Positions 28,790-37,757 of a DNA stretch of 64,000 nucleotides are shown here, piece after piece. The stretch covers positions 124,001 to 188,000 of the forward strand of contig JAHHGV010000007.1 in the NCBI GenBank assembly GCA_019359695.1, read 5' to 3'. Positions within the stretch are counted from its first letter, which is position 1. The number at the start of each line of letters is the position of its first letter. A program made the translations under genes and the position numbers. This DNA comes from Brasilonema angustatum HA4187-MV1 (GTDB lineage Bacteria; Cyanobacteriota; Cyanobacteriia; Cyanobacteriales; Nostocaceae). The notes under the pieces are model-generated. The model worked only from the letters and a program-made list of their open reading frames with translations, was not told the DNA's origin and did no database searches.

Positions 28790-29162
28790 GATTATCCGGA
28801 CGAATACTTGTATCGCCATCCTGCAATGCTTGATGCCAAGCTTGTTTGTGAAGTATTGGAGGAAATTAGAGAACGGGCAGCGGTATTAATTGTTAGCGAT
28901 GTAGGGGCAGCACGGGGGAATTTTGACCAAGAACGGGTTGATAATACAAAGACGTGGATTGTAGGAATTACAGCAGTCGGTGCGTTATTTCGCTTGGCTT
29001 AACCCGATGCCGAGTGAATGCTGGCGACAAACGACTGCTGGGGAAATTCCCCGTTTTGTACCGATGTTTGAGATGAGTCTGCAGGGGATGAATGCGGCGA
29101 TTAGTGTGTTGCGAGGTCGATATATTGTAGTAAAAGAGTTGGATGAATATTTATGCTATTAG
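28790..29162 (+). pseudogene. Frameshifted C-terminal remnant of a VWA/CoxE-like protein
   Basis: The first frame reads DYPDEYLYRHPAMLDAKLV, then AAVLIVSDVGAARGNFDQER, the strand-plus-loop expected near the end of VWA-type proteins; it stops at 29002. From 28980 the +1 frame continues VRYFAWLNPMPSECWRQTTA and VPMFEMSLQGMNAAISVLRG, the usual tail of cyanobacterial VWA/CoxE-like proteins. One extra G at about 28979 (GTCGGTGCG) explains the break. The N-terminal part of the gene is missing and a terminator lies just upstream, so this is a decayed fragment. A sequencing error could explain the frameshift but not the missing front half. Confidence 0.7.
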
Positions 29163-29791
29163 AGTTCAGACAATTGAGGATTAAACCGGGACAGCAACTG
29201 CTACTTGAGGACGTTAGCTGGCAGCAATTTGAAAAAATTTTGGCGGAATTGGGAGAAAATCGTGCTGCCAGACTTTCCTATAGTCATGGATTTTTAGAAA
29301 TTATGGTTCCTTTGCCCGAACATGAAAAAGCCAAAGAAATTATTGGCGATCTGGTAAAAATTTTATTGAATGAACGAAGTATCAATTACGATGCTTTAGG
29401 TTCAACAACCTTAAGAAGTGAAAAAATGACTCAGGGAGTAGAACCAGATGCCTGTTTTTACATTCAAAATCAAGCTGCAATTCTTGGTAAAAATCGCATA
29501 AATTTAAGTGTAGATCCACCACCAGATTTAGCCATAGAAATTGATTTGACTTCCCGCACGCAGTTGGACAATTACCAAATTTTGGGAGTGCCAGAACTTT
29601 GGCGATATGGAAAACAAGGGTTACAAATTAATGTCTTGCAAAATGGAAAGTATGTAGAGTCGAATTTTAGTTCTACATTTCCAGATATTCCGATAATTGA
29701 GTTAGTAAATCAATACGTCCAGCAGAGTCAAGTTGTTGGTAGCAGCCAAGCAATTCAAGCTTTTAGAAATTGGGTGCGGGATAATATTTAA
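29153..29791 (+). CDS. Uma2 family (DUF820) putative endonuclease
   Basis: A 212-aa Uma2/DUF820 protein, a family greatly expanded in cyanobacteria with a PD-(D/E)XK nuclease fold. Visible family blocks: ARLSYSHGFLEIMVPLPEHE, then GVEPDACFYIQN (acidic residue), then DPPPDLAIEIDLTSRT (the E-x-D segment) and LGVPELWRY. The biological role is unknown; many copies behave like mobile or selfish genes. It overlaps the end of the VWA remnant by 10 bp, and an Rpn-type nuclease gene follows. Confidence 0.9.
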   Translation: MLLEFRQLRIKPGQQLLLEDVSWQQFEKILAELGENRAARLSYSHGFLEIMVPLPEHEKAKEIIGDLVKILLNERSINYDALGSTTLRSEKMTQGVEPDACFYIQNQAAILGKNRINLSVDPPPDLAIEIDLTSRTQLDNYQILGVPELWRYGKQGLQINVLQNGKYVESNFSSTFPDIPIIELVNQYVQQSQVVGSSQAIQAFRNWVRDNI

Positions 29792-29971
29792 TTTTGGCTT
29801 TAATTTAGGACGGGAGTCAATCGTAGACTTTCTCTCGTCCCCATGCTGAGTATGGCAACGCCCATCAAGAGGCTCTGTGCTCTGCCTCACAGTATTCATT
29901 CCCAGCCGGAGTCTGGGAACAAGAAATCAAGTAAAATCAAAACTTACGCCACCAACGCAGCATCAATTAGT

Positions 29972-30790
29972 GTGAAAACAGACACCATATTCTACCGCCT
30001 ATTCCAAAGCTTCCCTAGCATCTTTTTTGAACTCATCAACCAACCTCCTGAAACCGCCGACACCTACCAATTCTCATCCGTCGAAGTCAAACAACTCGCT
30101 TTCCGCATCGATGGCGTATTTCTCCCCAAAAGCAATCCATCATCCCCCATCTACTTCGTCGAAGTTCAATTTCAACCCGATAAAAAATTCTACTCTCGCC
30201 TTTTTACGGAAATCTTTCTTTACCTGGATAGAAGCGAACTTACCAACAACTGGCGCGGGGCTGTGGTTTATCCAAGCCGCAGTATTGATGTGGGAGAAAC
30301 AGAACGCTATATTGAATTACTCACATCTGGGCGAGTCAGCCGCATCTATCTTGATGAATTAGACTCCGCAGCAGAACAGTCGATTGGTATTGGTACAGTT
30401 AAACTGGTTATAGAGCCACAGTCAGGCGCAGCTACCAAAGCCAGGGAGTTAATTAACCTTGCTAAACAACAAATAGCTGATGAAATTACCCAACGGGAAT
30501 TTCTCGAATTGATAGAAACGATTATTGTCTATAAATTCCCTTTGAAAAGTCGGGAGGAGATAGAGCAAATGTTGGGATTAAGCGAGTTGAAGCAAACTAA
30601 AGTTTATCAAGAAGGTAAGCAAGAAGGTAAAGCAGAAGGAAAACTAGAAGGCAAATTGGAAGCCATTCCTTTTATGTTGAGTTTAGGTGCAACTGTAGAA
30701 CAAATAGCAGAGGCGTTAGGGTTGGATGTTAAGTTAGTTGGGTTGGTTGCTGCTAAAGCTAATCCTAACCAGGAACAAAGCGGCGAATAG
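29972..30790 (+). CDS. Rpn-family / DUF2887 putative recombination-promoting nuclease
   Basis: A 272-aa protein starting at GTG 29972 (KTDTIFYRLFQSFP is the usual family start); the frame is open to ATG 29843, but those 43 codons are repeat-derived and unlike the family. Core nuclease motifs: FRIDGVFLP, then PIYFVEVQFQPDKKFYSRLF, a D...E-x-Q pattern of PD-(D/E)XK enzymes. The C-terminus has KQEGKAEGKLEGKLEA, a charged repeat, then a helix-turn-helix-like LSLGATVEQIAEALGL. Such proteins are DNases related to RpnA and are common in cyanobacteria. The 3' 269 bp is duplicated immediately downstream. Confidence 0.88.
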   Translation: MKTDTIFYRLFQSFPSIFFELINQPPETADTYQFSSVEVKQLAFRIDGVFLPKSNPSSPIYFVEVQFQPDKKFYSRLFTEIFLYLDRSELTNNWRGAVVYPSRSIDVGETERYIELLTSGRVSRIYLDELDSAAEQSIGIGTVKLVIEPQSGAATKARELINLAKQQIADEITQREFLELIETIIVYKFPLKSREEIEQMLGLSELKQTKVYQEGKQEGKAEGKLEGKLEAIPFMLSLGATVEQIAEALGLDVKLVGLVAAKANPNQEQSGE

Positions 30791-30817
30791 AACAAGTTGA
30801 GTCGATAGGGACTTTTA

Positions 30818-31098
30818 TGTCTATAAATTCCCTTTGAAAAGTCGGGAGGAGATAGAGCAAATGTTGGGATTAAGCGAGTTAAAGCAAACTAAAGTTTATC
30901 AAGAAGCTAAGCAAGAAGGTAAGCAAGAGGGTAAAGCAGAAGGAAAACTAGAGGGCAAATTGGAAGCCATTCCTTTTATGTTGAGTTTAGGTGCAACTGT
31001 AGAACAAATAGCTGATGCGTTAAAGTTGGATGTTGAGTTAGTTAGGTTGGTTGCTGCTAAAGCTAAACCAAACCAAGAACAAAGCGGCGAATAGAACA
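30818..31098 (+). pseudogene. Duplicated 3' end of the Rpn-type gene
   Basis: This repeats 30526-30794 from TGTCTATAAATTCCC to the shared AGCGGCGAATAGAACA end, with scattered base changes and one extra 12-bp KQEG-encoding unit. It encodes the last roughly 80 residues only (EEIEQMLGLSELKQTKVY to NQEQSGE) with no nuclease core. It may be the relic of a second whole gene or of a tandem slip. Confidence 0.88.
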
Positions 31099-31105
31099 CT
31101 CTCTC

Positions 31106-32614
31106 CTACTTACGGGTATAGCGATGCTTCACTCCAACGGGGAAATATTCTGGATCGCCTGTGGGAGCTAGTGCAACTCGCGGCATTTGGTATTCTGGAG
31201 GAACGTAGTTAGCAAATTCGCTATTGAGGCGCTGGAGTTGGGTGAGAATGGAAGATGCGATCGCCTCTTTTTTCTCTTCACTTTCCTCCATTCTCGGTGC
31301 TAACTCCACAACTACCGATAAAAACCGGTTCTTGTCCGCATCTTCTTGCACTTGCAACACGAATTTACCTGTCACCCATTCTCTAATAACAGGTTGCTCT
31401 AATCCCACCGTCACATTTTCTGGATAAATATTCGCTCCAAAGTAAGAAACTGTAAAATTAGAGCGTCCGAAAATATACACAAATGGTAGCGCACGAACGC
31501 CTCTTCCACCCATCTGTTGTATTTCCGCTACTGGATTAAAGCCCCATTTTGCTAAAAACTGGAGCATGGCATCATAACTGATTATCCCTCCAGTATCCAA
31601 GATGTTGTAACGCACTAGGGGAATGCCATTATTTCCAGAAAATATTAACGTGCCGTTTATAACTTCAAAAAAGCGGCTTATGGGATCATATTGTACCAGT
31701 GTGGGTAAACGAGATTCTCCAAACAAGGCACGCGCTGCTTCTGGATTTTGTGCTAAGAAACGACGAATGCAAATACTCAAAGGTGTTTCGTTACCCAATA
31801 CACCTGCATCTGCTGTTCCATAAAGCGAGACTGAGTCGTAGCAGCAATGTTGGGAACCAACTCTTTGCGCAACTAAACTCCGCCATTCCTCGCTGAATAC
31901 TTCTCCCGCCATCACCAATTTTATCTGATATCGCTGCCATTCAATTCCACGGGCAATTCCAGTATCAATAATATCTTTAAGAAATGGTGGATATCCTAAT
32001 AAGACAACTTGCTCAAAAGCCGAACCGAGTTCTTGAAGAACTCGAAATATTTCTTCTTTATTATTACCAGGAGTTACCAAAGTAATAGGATAACCTTTGC
32101 TGGCAAGATAGCGGCAGCAATTGGTTGTGTACATTCCGCCAACCCAGCTTCCTAAAGTGAAACAAATCACAGCTAGAGTTCGTCTAGTATCTGCATGAAA
32201 ACTATCATGAAATACCTGCTCAAAACGGGTAGCAATTTGCATTTCATCTGCAAAAAAACGAGGCCAAAATGTCGGTTTTCCTGTGGAACCAGAAGAAACA
32301 GCTATCATGTCGCATGTTTCTAGCTGTCCGTTGCGGCATAATTCAGATAGAGGATAACGTTGCAGGTAATTTTCTTTTACGAGTTGCGGTAATCTTTGGA
32401 AATCTTCTAAGGTTTGGTATTCATCTGGATTAACCGCATGATTTGCTAAAAAATTTTTGTAAGCAGGTACACTAGCAGCCATATCATGAAATAACGCCAA
32501 AGCCGCTGCTGAAGTATCAGTATTTATATGCTGTTGTAGGAGTGTGTCTAAGGGAGTCTGTAAGAAATCTGTAAAGGCTTTAATTGCCCGCTGGCGTTGT
32601 GCTTGCGAATTCAT
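31106..32614 (-). CDS. PaaK-like adenylate-forming enzyme (phenylacetate-CoA ligase family)
   Basis: About 502 aa from ATG 32614; the frame is open to TTG 32731, and ATG 32719 is another option. The AMP-binding motif is IAVSSGSTGKPTFWPR, and SLYGTADAGVLGNE resembles the A5 region of adenylating enzymes. LVRYNILDTGGI matches the following conserved part, and FGANIYPENV resembles PaaK. The family activates aromatic or fatty acids as acyl-adenylates and usually passes them to CoA. The substrate is unknown. It converges on the Rpn-type fragment and has no pathway partner nearby. Confidence 0.85.
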   Translation of the reverse strand: MNSQAQRQRAIKAFTDFLQTPLDTLLQQHINTDTSAAALALFHDMAASVPAYKNFLANHAVNPDEYQTLEDFQRLPQLVKENYLQRYPLSELCRNGQLETCDMIAVSSGSTGKPTFWPRFFADEMQIATRFEQVFHDSFHADTRRTLAVICFTLGSWVGGMYTTNCCRYLASKGYPITLVTPGNNKEEIFRVLQELGSAFEQVVLLGYPPFLKDIIDTGIARGIEWQRYQIKLVMAGEVFSEEWRSLVAQRVGSQHCCYDSVSLYGTADAGVLGNETPLSICIRRFLAQNPEAARALFGESRLPTLVQYDPISRFFEVINGTLIFSGNNGIPLVRYNILDTGGIISYDAMLQFLAKWGFNPVAEIQQMGGRGVRALPFVYIFGRSNFTVSYFGANIYPENVTVGLEQPVIREWVTGKFVLQVQEDADKNRFLSVVVELAPRMEESEEKKEAIASSILTQLQRLNSEFANYVPPEYQMPRVALAPTGDPEYFPVGVKHRYTRK

Positions 32615-32822
32615 GGCGTTAATTTGTGTAAAAATTTTCGATTGTTCATCCCACCAAGTAAAACTCAGACCACTGCTGCCTAATGTCAGTATTTTAACCT
32701 TTGTTGCATTCTTTCTCATTCTCGTGAGCAAAGGAGTGCAAAATATATAGAGAGAGTATGCGTAATTGTGGCTTTCTGTCTTGTAGCAACTTATAAAAAC
32801 CTTCTATTCATCCTTCAGCATC

Positions 32823-34532
32823 ATGGATGTTTATTGCAGCAAACAACACGTAAACAATGAGACTAACCGCTTTTGCACTCAGTGCGGGGAGCCGTTACCT
32901 CTGGCGGTAGGGCAAGTTGTCGATAACCGCTATCGAATTGTACGTCATTTGGGACAGGGTGGCTTTGGACGCACTTATTTGGCTGAAGATTTAAAAGAAT
33001 CTCAACAAAAGTGCGTGCTGAAGGAGTTTGCACCCCAAGTTGAAGAACAGGATTTAGAAAAAGCGAAAGAACTGTTTGAACGAGAAGCGAGTGTACTCAA
33101 AAATCTACACCACCCACAAATTCCACGTTTCCACGCCTCGCTACAAGTGCAGTTGAGCAACAAAGATTTTTTCTTTTTGGTGCAAGACTATGTAGAGGGT
33201 GACAACTACTGGGATTTGCTAGAAAGCCGCACAGATCAGGGACAAACCTTTAGTGAGCAGGAAGTTGTCAAACTGCTGCAACAAATGTTGCCTATTCTGT
33301 CTTACATTCACTCTGTGAATGTTGTTCACCGTGATCTTTCTCCGGATAATATCATTTTGCGGCATAGTGATCAATTACCCGTGCTGATTGACTTTGGTGG
33401 AGTGAAGCAATTACCAGCTTCTAAGGGTTTTTGGTTTACGCAACTCGGTGGAATTCGGACTATCTTGGGTAAGAAGGGCTACGCACCAGAGGAGCAATTA
33501 CGTCAGGGAAAAGCATTTCCCAGTAGCGATTTGTACTCTTTAGCTGTGACAGCGCTTGTGTTATTAACTGGTCAAGAACCACAAAAACTGTATGATTCTT
33601 ATCAAGGGAATTGGCGTTGGGGAGAACAAATAAAAGTCAGCCCCAAAATAGAAGCTGTTTTGAAAAAAATGGTGTCTTATAAACCAAGTGAACGCTACCA
33701 AAAAGCTGACGATGTTCTCAAAGATTTACAGTTTTACAAGGGCGCTACCAAACCTATAAATACTCAAATGACTAAGCTGAAGACGATGATTGTTGCTCCT
33801 GGCGGCAAACGTGTCAAAACTCTTGTTGGTAAGTTCCGTAACAAAACTCAAATGGCTGCTCAGGCGTTACCTCTGCCTGTTTGGCTTCGTCCTTTTGCTG
33901 TCAGTCTGATCACCACAAGTGTGATTGTTTTGACACTAGCAGGGACTTGGGCAGTTGTCAATGCAGTTTTTCACGCTGTAACATCTATTTCTCTACCAAC
34001 AATATCATTACCTACAATTCCAAAAGGTTCAAAAGGTTCAAATCCTCCGGAAAAACCAACTACTAGCAACCAAGAAAATCGCGGGAACCAAATTATCCGT
34101 CGCCGTCAGGAGCTAGAAATACCAGAAGTCTTTTTTACAAAAATGGTAGATAGAAAATTTTATACTAAAAATCCTGATGCAAAAGGACGTACTCTCACGG
34201 GGAACTCAGAAGATACTGCTTTACGAAACGAATGGTTTGCGATCGCACAAGATGTGTTAAATCAATTAGATCAAGCGAATCTCAGCAGATCAGCGCGTCG
34301 GAAACTGGGAAGCTACAGTGCGCGAGATTACGATAATTGGAGACAACAAGCACAAGCAGGACAACTGGGTAACTATACCATTGACCAACTCAACAAAGAC
34401 ACAAACAAAAAATTTGACCGATTGTTTCCGGGAGAGCGACGCAATAATGAGAAACTTGATAAACAGACACTTGGTCAAATATGGTATGCACTTGCTGCTG
34501 ACCAAGTGAGTAAAGTAGAATCTGCAAATTAA
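32823..34532 (+). CDS. Membrane Ser/Thr protein kinase with N-terminal zinc ribbon
   Basis: A 569-aa kinase. A small zinc ribbon comes first (two Cys pairs: CSKQH... and RFCTQCGEPL). The Hanks-type kinase domain follows at about 37-300: [15 protein letters not shown] glycine loop, CVLKEF with the ATP lysine, VVHRDLSPDNIIL catalytic loop and [11 protein letters not shown] single membrane helix (about 358-382, VSLITTSVIVLTLAGTW) leads to an outer C-terminal domain of about 150 residues. The same C-terminal domain type recurs in the next kinase. The pair lies in tandem on one strand, 80 bp apart, suggesting duplication. Targets are unknown. Confidence 0.93.
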   Translation: MDVYCSKQHVNNETNRFCTQCGEPLPLAVGQVVDNRYRIVRHLGQGGFGRTYLAEDLKESQQKCVLKEFAPQVEEQDLEKAKELFEREASVLKNLHHPQIPRFHASLQVQLSNKDFFFLVQDYVEGDNYWDLLESRTDQGQTFSEQEVVKLLQQMLPILSYIHSVNVVHRDLSPDNIILRHSDQLPVLIDFGGVKQLPASKGFWFTQLGGIRTILGKKGYAPEEQLRQGKAFPSSDLYSLAVTALVLLTGQEPQKLYDSYQGNWRWGEQIKVSPKIEAVLKKMVSYKPSERYQKADDVLKDLQFYKGATKPINTQMTKLKTMIVAPGGKRVKTLVGKFRNKTQMAAQALPLPVWLRPFAVSLITTSVIVLTLAGTWAVVNAVFHAVTSISLPTISLPTIPKGSKGSNPPEKPTTSNQENRGNQIIRRRQELEIPEVFFTKMVDRKFYTKNPDAKGRTLTGNSEDTALRNEWFAIAQDVLNQLDQANLSRSARRKLGSYSARDYDNWRQQAQAGQLGNYTIDQLNKDTNKKFDRLFPGERRNNEKLDKQTLGQIWYALAADQVSKVESAN

Positions 34533-34535
34533 CGT

Positions 34536-34610
34536 AAAAGTCAAAAGTCAAAAGTTAAAAGTCAAAAGTACCTGACTAATGACTAATGACTAATGACTAA
34601 TGACTAATAA
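34536..34610 (+). repeat. Two heptanucleotide repeat tracts in front of the second kinase
   Basis: About four GTCAAAA-type heptamers (34536-34570) are followed by about five TGACTAA-type heptamers (34573-34607). The second tract ends a few bases before the ATG at 34613 and takes the place where a ribosome site would be. Confidence 0.9.
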
Positions 34611-34612
34611 CT

Positions 34613-36829
34613 ATGAATTCTGTTTATTGCTCTAAAGGACACGAAAATCCAACTGGTAGTCGCTTTTGTTTACACTGCGGCGAAAGTTTGGATAACCCAG
34701 TGAGTCAAAGTATTCAAAATGGGCAAACTTTGGGCGATCGCTACTTTATTGTGCGTCAATTGGGACAGGGAGGTTTTGGACGTACTTATTTGGCTGAGGA
34801 TCTTAACCGCTTTCGCGAACCTTGTGTTTTAAAGGAATTCTCCCCTCAAGTTCAAACACCATACGTTTTACAAAAAGCTGAAGAACTGTTTCAGCGAGAA
34901 GCCAGCGTTCTCTACAAGCTGCAACACCCGCAAATTCCCCGCTTCCGGGAACTTTTGCGCATTAACTTAGGTGGTAAGGAATACCTATTTCTGGTGCAAG
35001 ACTTTGTAGAAGGGCAAACTTACGGCTCTTTGTTTGATGCAAAGAAGCAGGAAAATTTACGATTTACAGAAGCGGAAGTCAGTTTGCTCATGCAGCAAAT
35101 TCTGCCTGTTTTGCAATACATCCACTCACTAGGAGTGATTCACCGCGATATCTCTCCTGACAACTTAATTTTACGCAATAGTGACCAACTCCCAGTATTA
35201 ATCGATTTTGGTGGAGTTAAACAAGTCGCTGCAACAGTCGTCTCGCAATATTATCAACCTGGTGCAGTTTCTCGCGGACTCCCAACACTATTGGGTAAGA
35301 TAGGATACTCACCCCCAGAACAGATGCAAACTGGGTTAGTAGAGCCTCATAGTGATTTGTATGCTTTAGCCGCAACAGTACTCGTTTTGCTGACAGGTAA
35401 ACAACCCCAAGAATTAATAGATGAATATACCCTAAGCTGGCAATGGCGACGAGAAGTTAACCTCAGCCAGACTTTCGGGATGGTGTTGGATAAAATGCTA
35501 TCGCCAAAACCAAAAGAACGCTATCAAAGGGCTTATCAAGTTCTGCAAGCACTAAACTTATCACCTGTCAGCTATCCTTCTCCACAGCAACCTGTTCCAA
35601 TTTCACCACCGCCACAAACACAACAAACTCTAGCTGTATCCCCAACTCCCACTCCTCCCACTCGACAGGAATCGTCATTTTACACAAACCCGCCTTCCGC
35701 TACTCCTACCGTCAACTGGTGGACACCTGGTAAAATCATTGCCATAGTCGTGGTTTTGGCTACTGCTGTGAGTGTGGGTGTGTGGGGAGCAAATCAGTTA
35801 TTTGATTCTTCGTCCCTGTCGCCTAACGATCCAAAACTTTCCTTACAAGAACAACAGCGTAAGGAAAAATTAGATCAACGCCGTCAACAACTCAATATCG
35901 ACAATAAATTTTTTACTAACTTAGTTAATCAAATCTTTTGGGAGAAAAATCCAACTCTACGTAACCGTACTTTGAGTGATCAGCCGGAAGATGAACAATT
36001 GCGGGCACAATGGGACAGTTTAGCAGAAGAAGTGCTAGAAAAACTCACCGTTTTGAGTTCAAATGCACGTCAAAAATTGGGTAGTTTTGGACAAGCAGAA
36101 CGCGATCGCGCAAAAGTCGAAGTCAACCAAATCAACGTTGGTAGTCGTTCTTTATATGATTTAGCAGATGCAGCATTTTATCGCCAATTTCCACAACAGC
36201 GCGGCAAGAATTTTATTGATCAGCCGATTGGACAAGTCTGGCAAGGTTTTGTCAGCGATAAACTCAATGCAATCCTTTCTGGCAGTGCTTTCAAGAAAAT
36301 AGTCTTTGACAAAGGAGCTATTAGTAGCAGAGTCAGTGGTACTCTTAAACCAGGAGAAGGTAAAGTTTTTATCGCCGGACTTAACGAAGAGCAATTGATG
36401 AGAGTCAGGCTCAATGCGAATTCTAAAATTTTGTTTTCCGTATATTCCCCCAGTGGAAAATCGCGATTTTTGGAAGATTCAACACAACGTAGTTTATCCG
36501 TTAAACTTCCAGAAAGTGGATTTTATGAATATGTGATTGTTGCGACGGGGTCAAATACATCAGATTATACACTTACAATTACAGCAGAAAATCCTGCTCC
36601 ACCTCCATCGCCTACCCCAACTCCTATAGAAACCGTTACACCGACACCGACACCGACATTCTCACCCACGCCTACAGAAACACCGACACCTACGCCTACA
36701 GAGACACCGACACCCACGGCTACACCAACACCAACACCAACATCCTCACCAACACCAACATCCACACCCACACCAATATCCACACCCACACTCACACCGA
36801 CACCAACACTGACTCCGACAACACCATAA
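34613..36829 (+). CDS. Membrane Ser/Thr protein kinase with zinc ribbon and Thr/Pro-rich tail
   Basis: A 738-aa paralogue of the preceding kinase. Zinc ribbon ([16 protein letters not shown]); kinase domain about 42-310 with [34 protein letters not shown] and [10 protein letters not shown]; one membrane helix at about 378-398. A C-terminal domain like that of the neighbour follows, then a beta-rich module ([19 protein letters not shown]) resembling pre-peptidase C-terminal domains. The end is a low-complexity [11 protein letters not shown] tail of about 65 residues, probably a cell-wall spacer or glycosylated stretch. No ribosome site is visible; heptamer repeats abut the start codon. Confidence 0.92.
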   Translation: MNSVYCSKGHENPTGSRFCLHCGESLDNPVSQSIQNGQTLGDRYFIVRQLGQGGFGRTYLAEDLNRFREPCVLKEFSPQVQTPYVLQKAEELFQREASVLYKLQHPQIPRFRELLRINLGGKEYLFLVQDFVEGQTYGSLFDAKKQENLRFTEAEVSLLMQQILPVLQYIHSLGVIHRDISPDNLILRNSDQLPVLIDFGGVKQVAATVVSQYYQPGAVSRGLPTLLGKIGYSPPEQMQTGLVEPHSDLYALAATVLVLLTGKQPQELIDEYTLSWQWRREVNLSQTFGMVLDKMLSPKPKERYQRAYQVLQALNLSPVSYPSPQQPVPISPPPQTQQTLAVSPTPTPPTRQESSFYTNPPSATPTVNWWTPGKIIAIVVVLATAVSVGVWGANQLFDSSSLSPNDPKLSLQEQQRKEKLDQRRQQLNIDNKFFTNLVNQIFWEKNPTLRNRTLSDQPEDEQLRAQWDSLAEEVLEKLTVLSSNARQKLGSFGQAERDRAKVEVNQINVGSRSLYDLADAAFYRQFPQQRGKNFIDQPIGQVWQGFVSDKLNAILSGSAFKKIVFDKGAISSRVSGTLKPGEGKVFIAGLNEEQLMRVRLNANSKILFSVYSPSGKSRFLEDSTQRSLSVKLPESGFYEYVIVATGSNTSDYTLTITAENPAPPPSPTPTPIETVTPTPTPTFSPTPTETPTPTPTETPTPTATPTPTPTSSPTPTSTPTPISTPTLTPTPTLTPTTP

Positions 36830-37089
36830 CCAATACGGTTGCTGTTAAGGATTGATCCTCCCTAGCCCTCCTTTTTAAGGAGGGAACTGAGTAAGCTTTT
36901 TAAGGGATCGAAGCGGTACATAGAGTGGGCACTGCACACAACAGAAAAATAAGCGTTTTCGCGCACGCTTAACAGTGCCCACCCTACAAAACAATACTTA
37001 AAAAAGGAGGACTTTTACCCCCCTTTTTAAGGGAAGCAGGGGGGATCAACTAAAATATTTGATACTTCTTAAACATCCTCTAAAGGAAA
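36830..37089. repeat. Intergenic hairpins and dispersed repeats
   Basis: Contains CCCTCCTT-TTT-AAGGAGGG (36866-36884), a likely transcript-end hairpin for the kinase gene. Inverted arms GTGGGCACTG (36925-36934) and CAGTGCCCAC (36973-36982) enclose a smaller AAGCG/CGCTT pair. A C-run/G-run pair lies at about 37018-37045. The 36925 family recurs near 24253. Confidence 0.8.
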
Positions 37090-37566
37090 ATGGTGGAAAA
37101 CAAGTATTTAATTCGCTTCGCAAAACCTGATGATTTAGATGTCTTGGTTGAATTCAATCGAGCAATGGCACGTGAAACCGAGGATAAAGACCTCTCTATA
37201 GATATTCTCACTGCTGGTGTACAAACATTATTAAAAAATCCGATTTTGGGTTTTTATGTTGTTGCAGAAAATCAGAATCAAGTGACTGGTTCTCTGATGG
37301 TAACAACAGAGTGGAGCGACTGGCGAAATGGGATATTTTGGTGGATACAAAGTGTCTACGTTCACCCAGATTTTCGTCGTCAAGGGATTTATCGCCAACT
37401 CTATGAATTTGTCAAAGAAAAAGCTAGAAATCAACAAAATGAATTAAAAATATGTGGTTTTAGACTTTATGTGGAACATCAAAATACTGTTGCGCAAAAG
37501 ACTTATGAAGCTTTAGGTATGGAAGACACGGGCTATATGATCTTCGAGGAACTTGAGTTGGGATGA
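37090..37566 (+). CDS. GNAT-family N-acetyltransferase
   Basis: A 158-aa GNAT with the typical order of motifs: IRFAKPDDLDVLVEFN at the start, the central strand WWIQSVYVHPDFRRQGIYRQL (acetyl-CoA loop RRQGIY) and the end motif NTVAQKTYEALGM. The family transfers acetyl groups to small molecules or proteins; the target is unknown. TAAAGGAAA before the ATG is an acceptable ribosome site. It is a single gene framed by hairpin repeats on both sides. Confidence 0.9.
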   Translation: MVENKYLIRFAKPDDLDVLVEFNRAMARETEDKDLSIDILTAGVQTLLKNPILGFYVVAENQNQVTGSLMVTTEWSDWRNGIFWWIQSVYVHPDFRRQGIYRQLYEFVKEKARNQQNELKICGFRLYVEHQNTVAQKTYEALGMEDTGYMIFEELELG

Positions 37567-37633
37567 CCTAGTTAATACCTATGAATGCAACGCGCGTGTT
37601 ACCTCACCCCGGTTTTGGCTTACGCCAAAACCT

Positions 37634-37712
37634 CCCCTCTCCTTATAAAGGAGAGGGGATTAAGGGGAGCCAGCGCTGCAGGAGGGTTTCCCTCCGTAGG
37701 CGACTGGCGTGT
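37634..37712. repeat. Hairpin plus dispersed palindromic repeat
   Basis: An 11-bp stem CCCCTCTCCTT / AAGGAGAGGGG with a 3-base loop (37634-37658), possibly ending the GNAT transcript. It is followed by a unit with GCAGGAGGGTTTCCCTCC (37676-37695) and GGCGACTGGCG, near-identical to 24346-24390. Confidence 0.85.
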
Positions 37713-37757
37713 GAGGTTAAATCGACGTGGAATCAAAGCTTAAACGTTCTACATATC

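Noticed and set aside
29843-29971. Longer N-terminus for the Rpn-type protein
   Set aside because: The extra codons contain a dispersed repeat (CAGCCGGAGTCTGGGAACAA) and do not match the usual family start.
36565-36795. Val/Gly-repeat minus-strand frame
   Set aside because: Antisense of the Thr/Pro tail of the second kinase.
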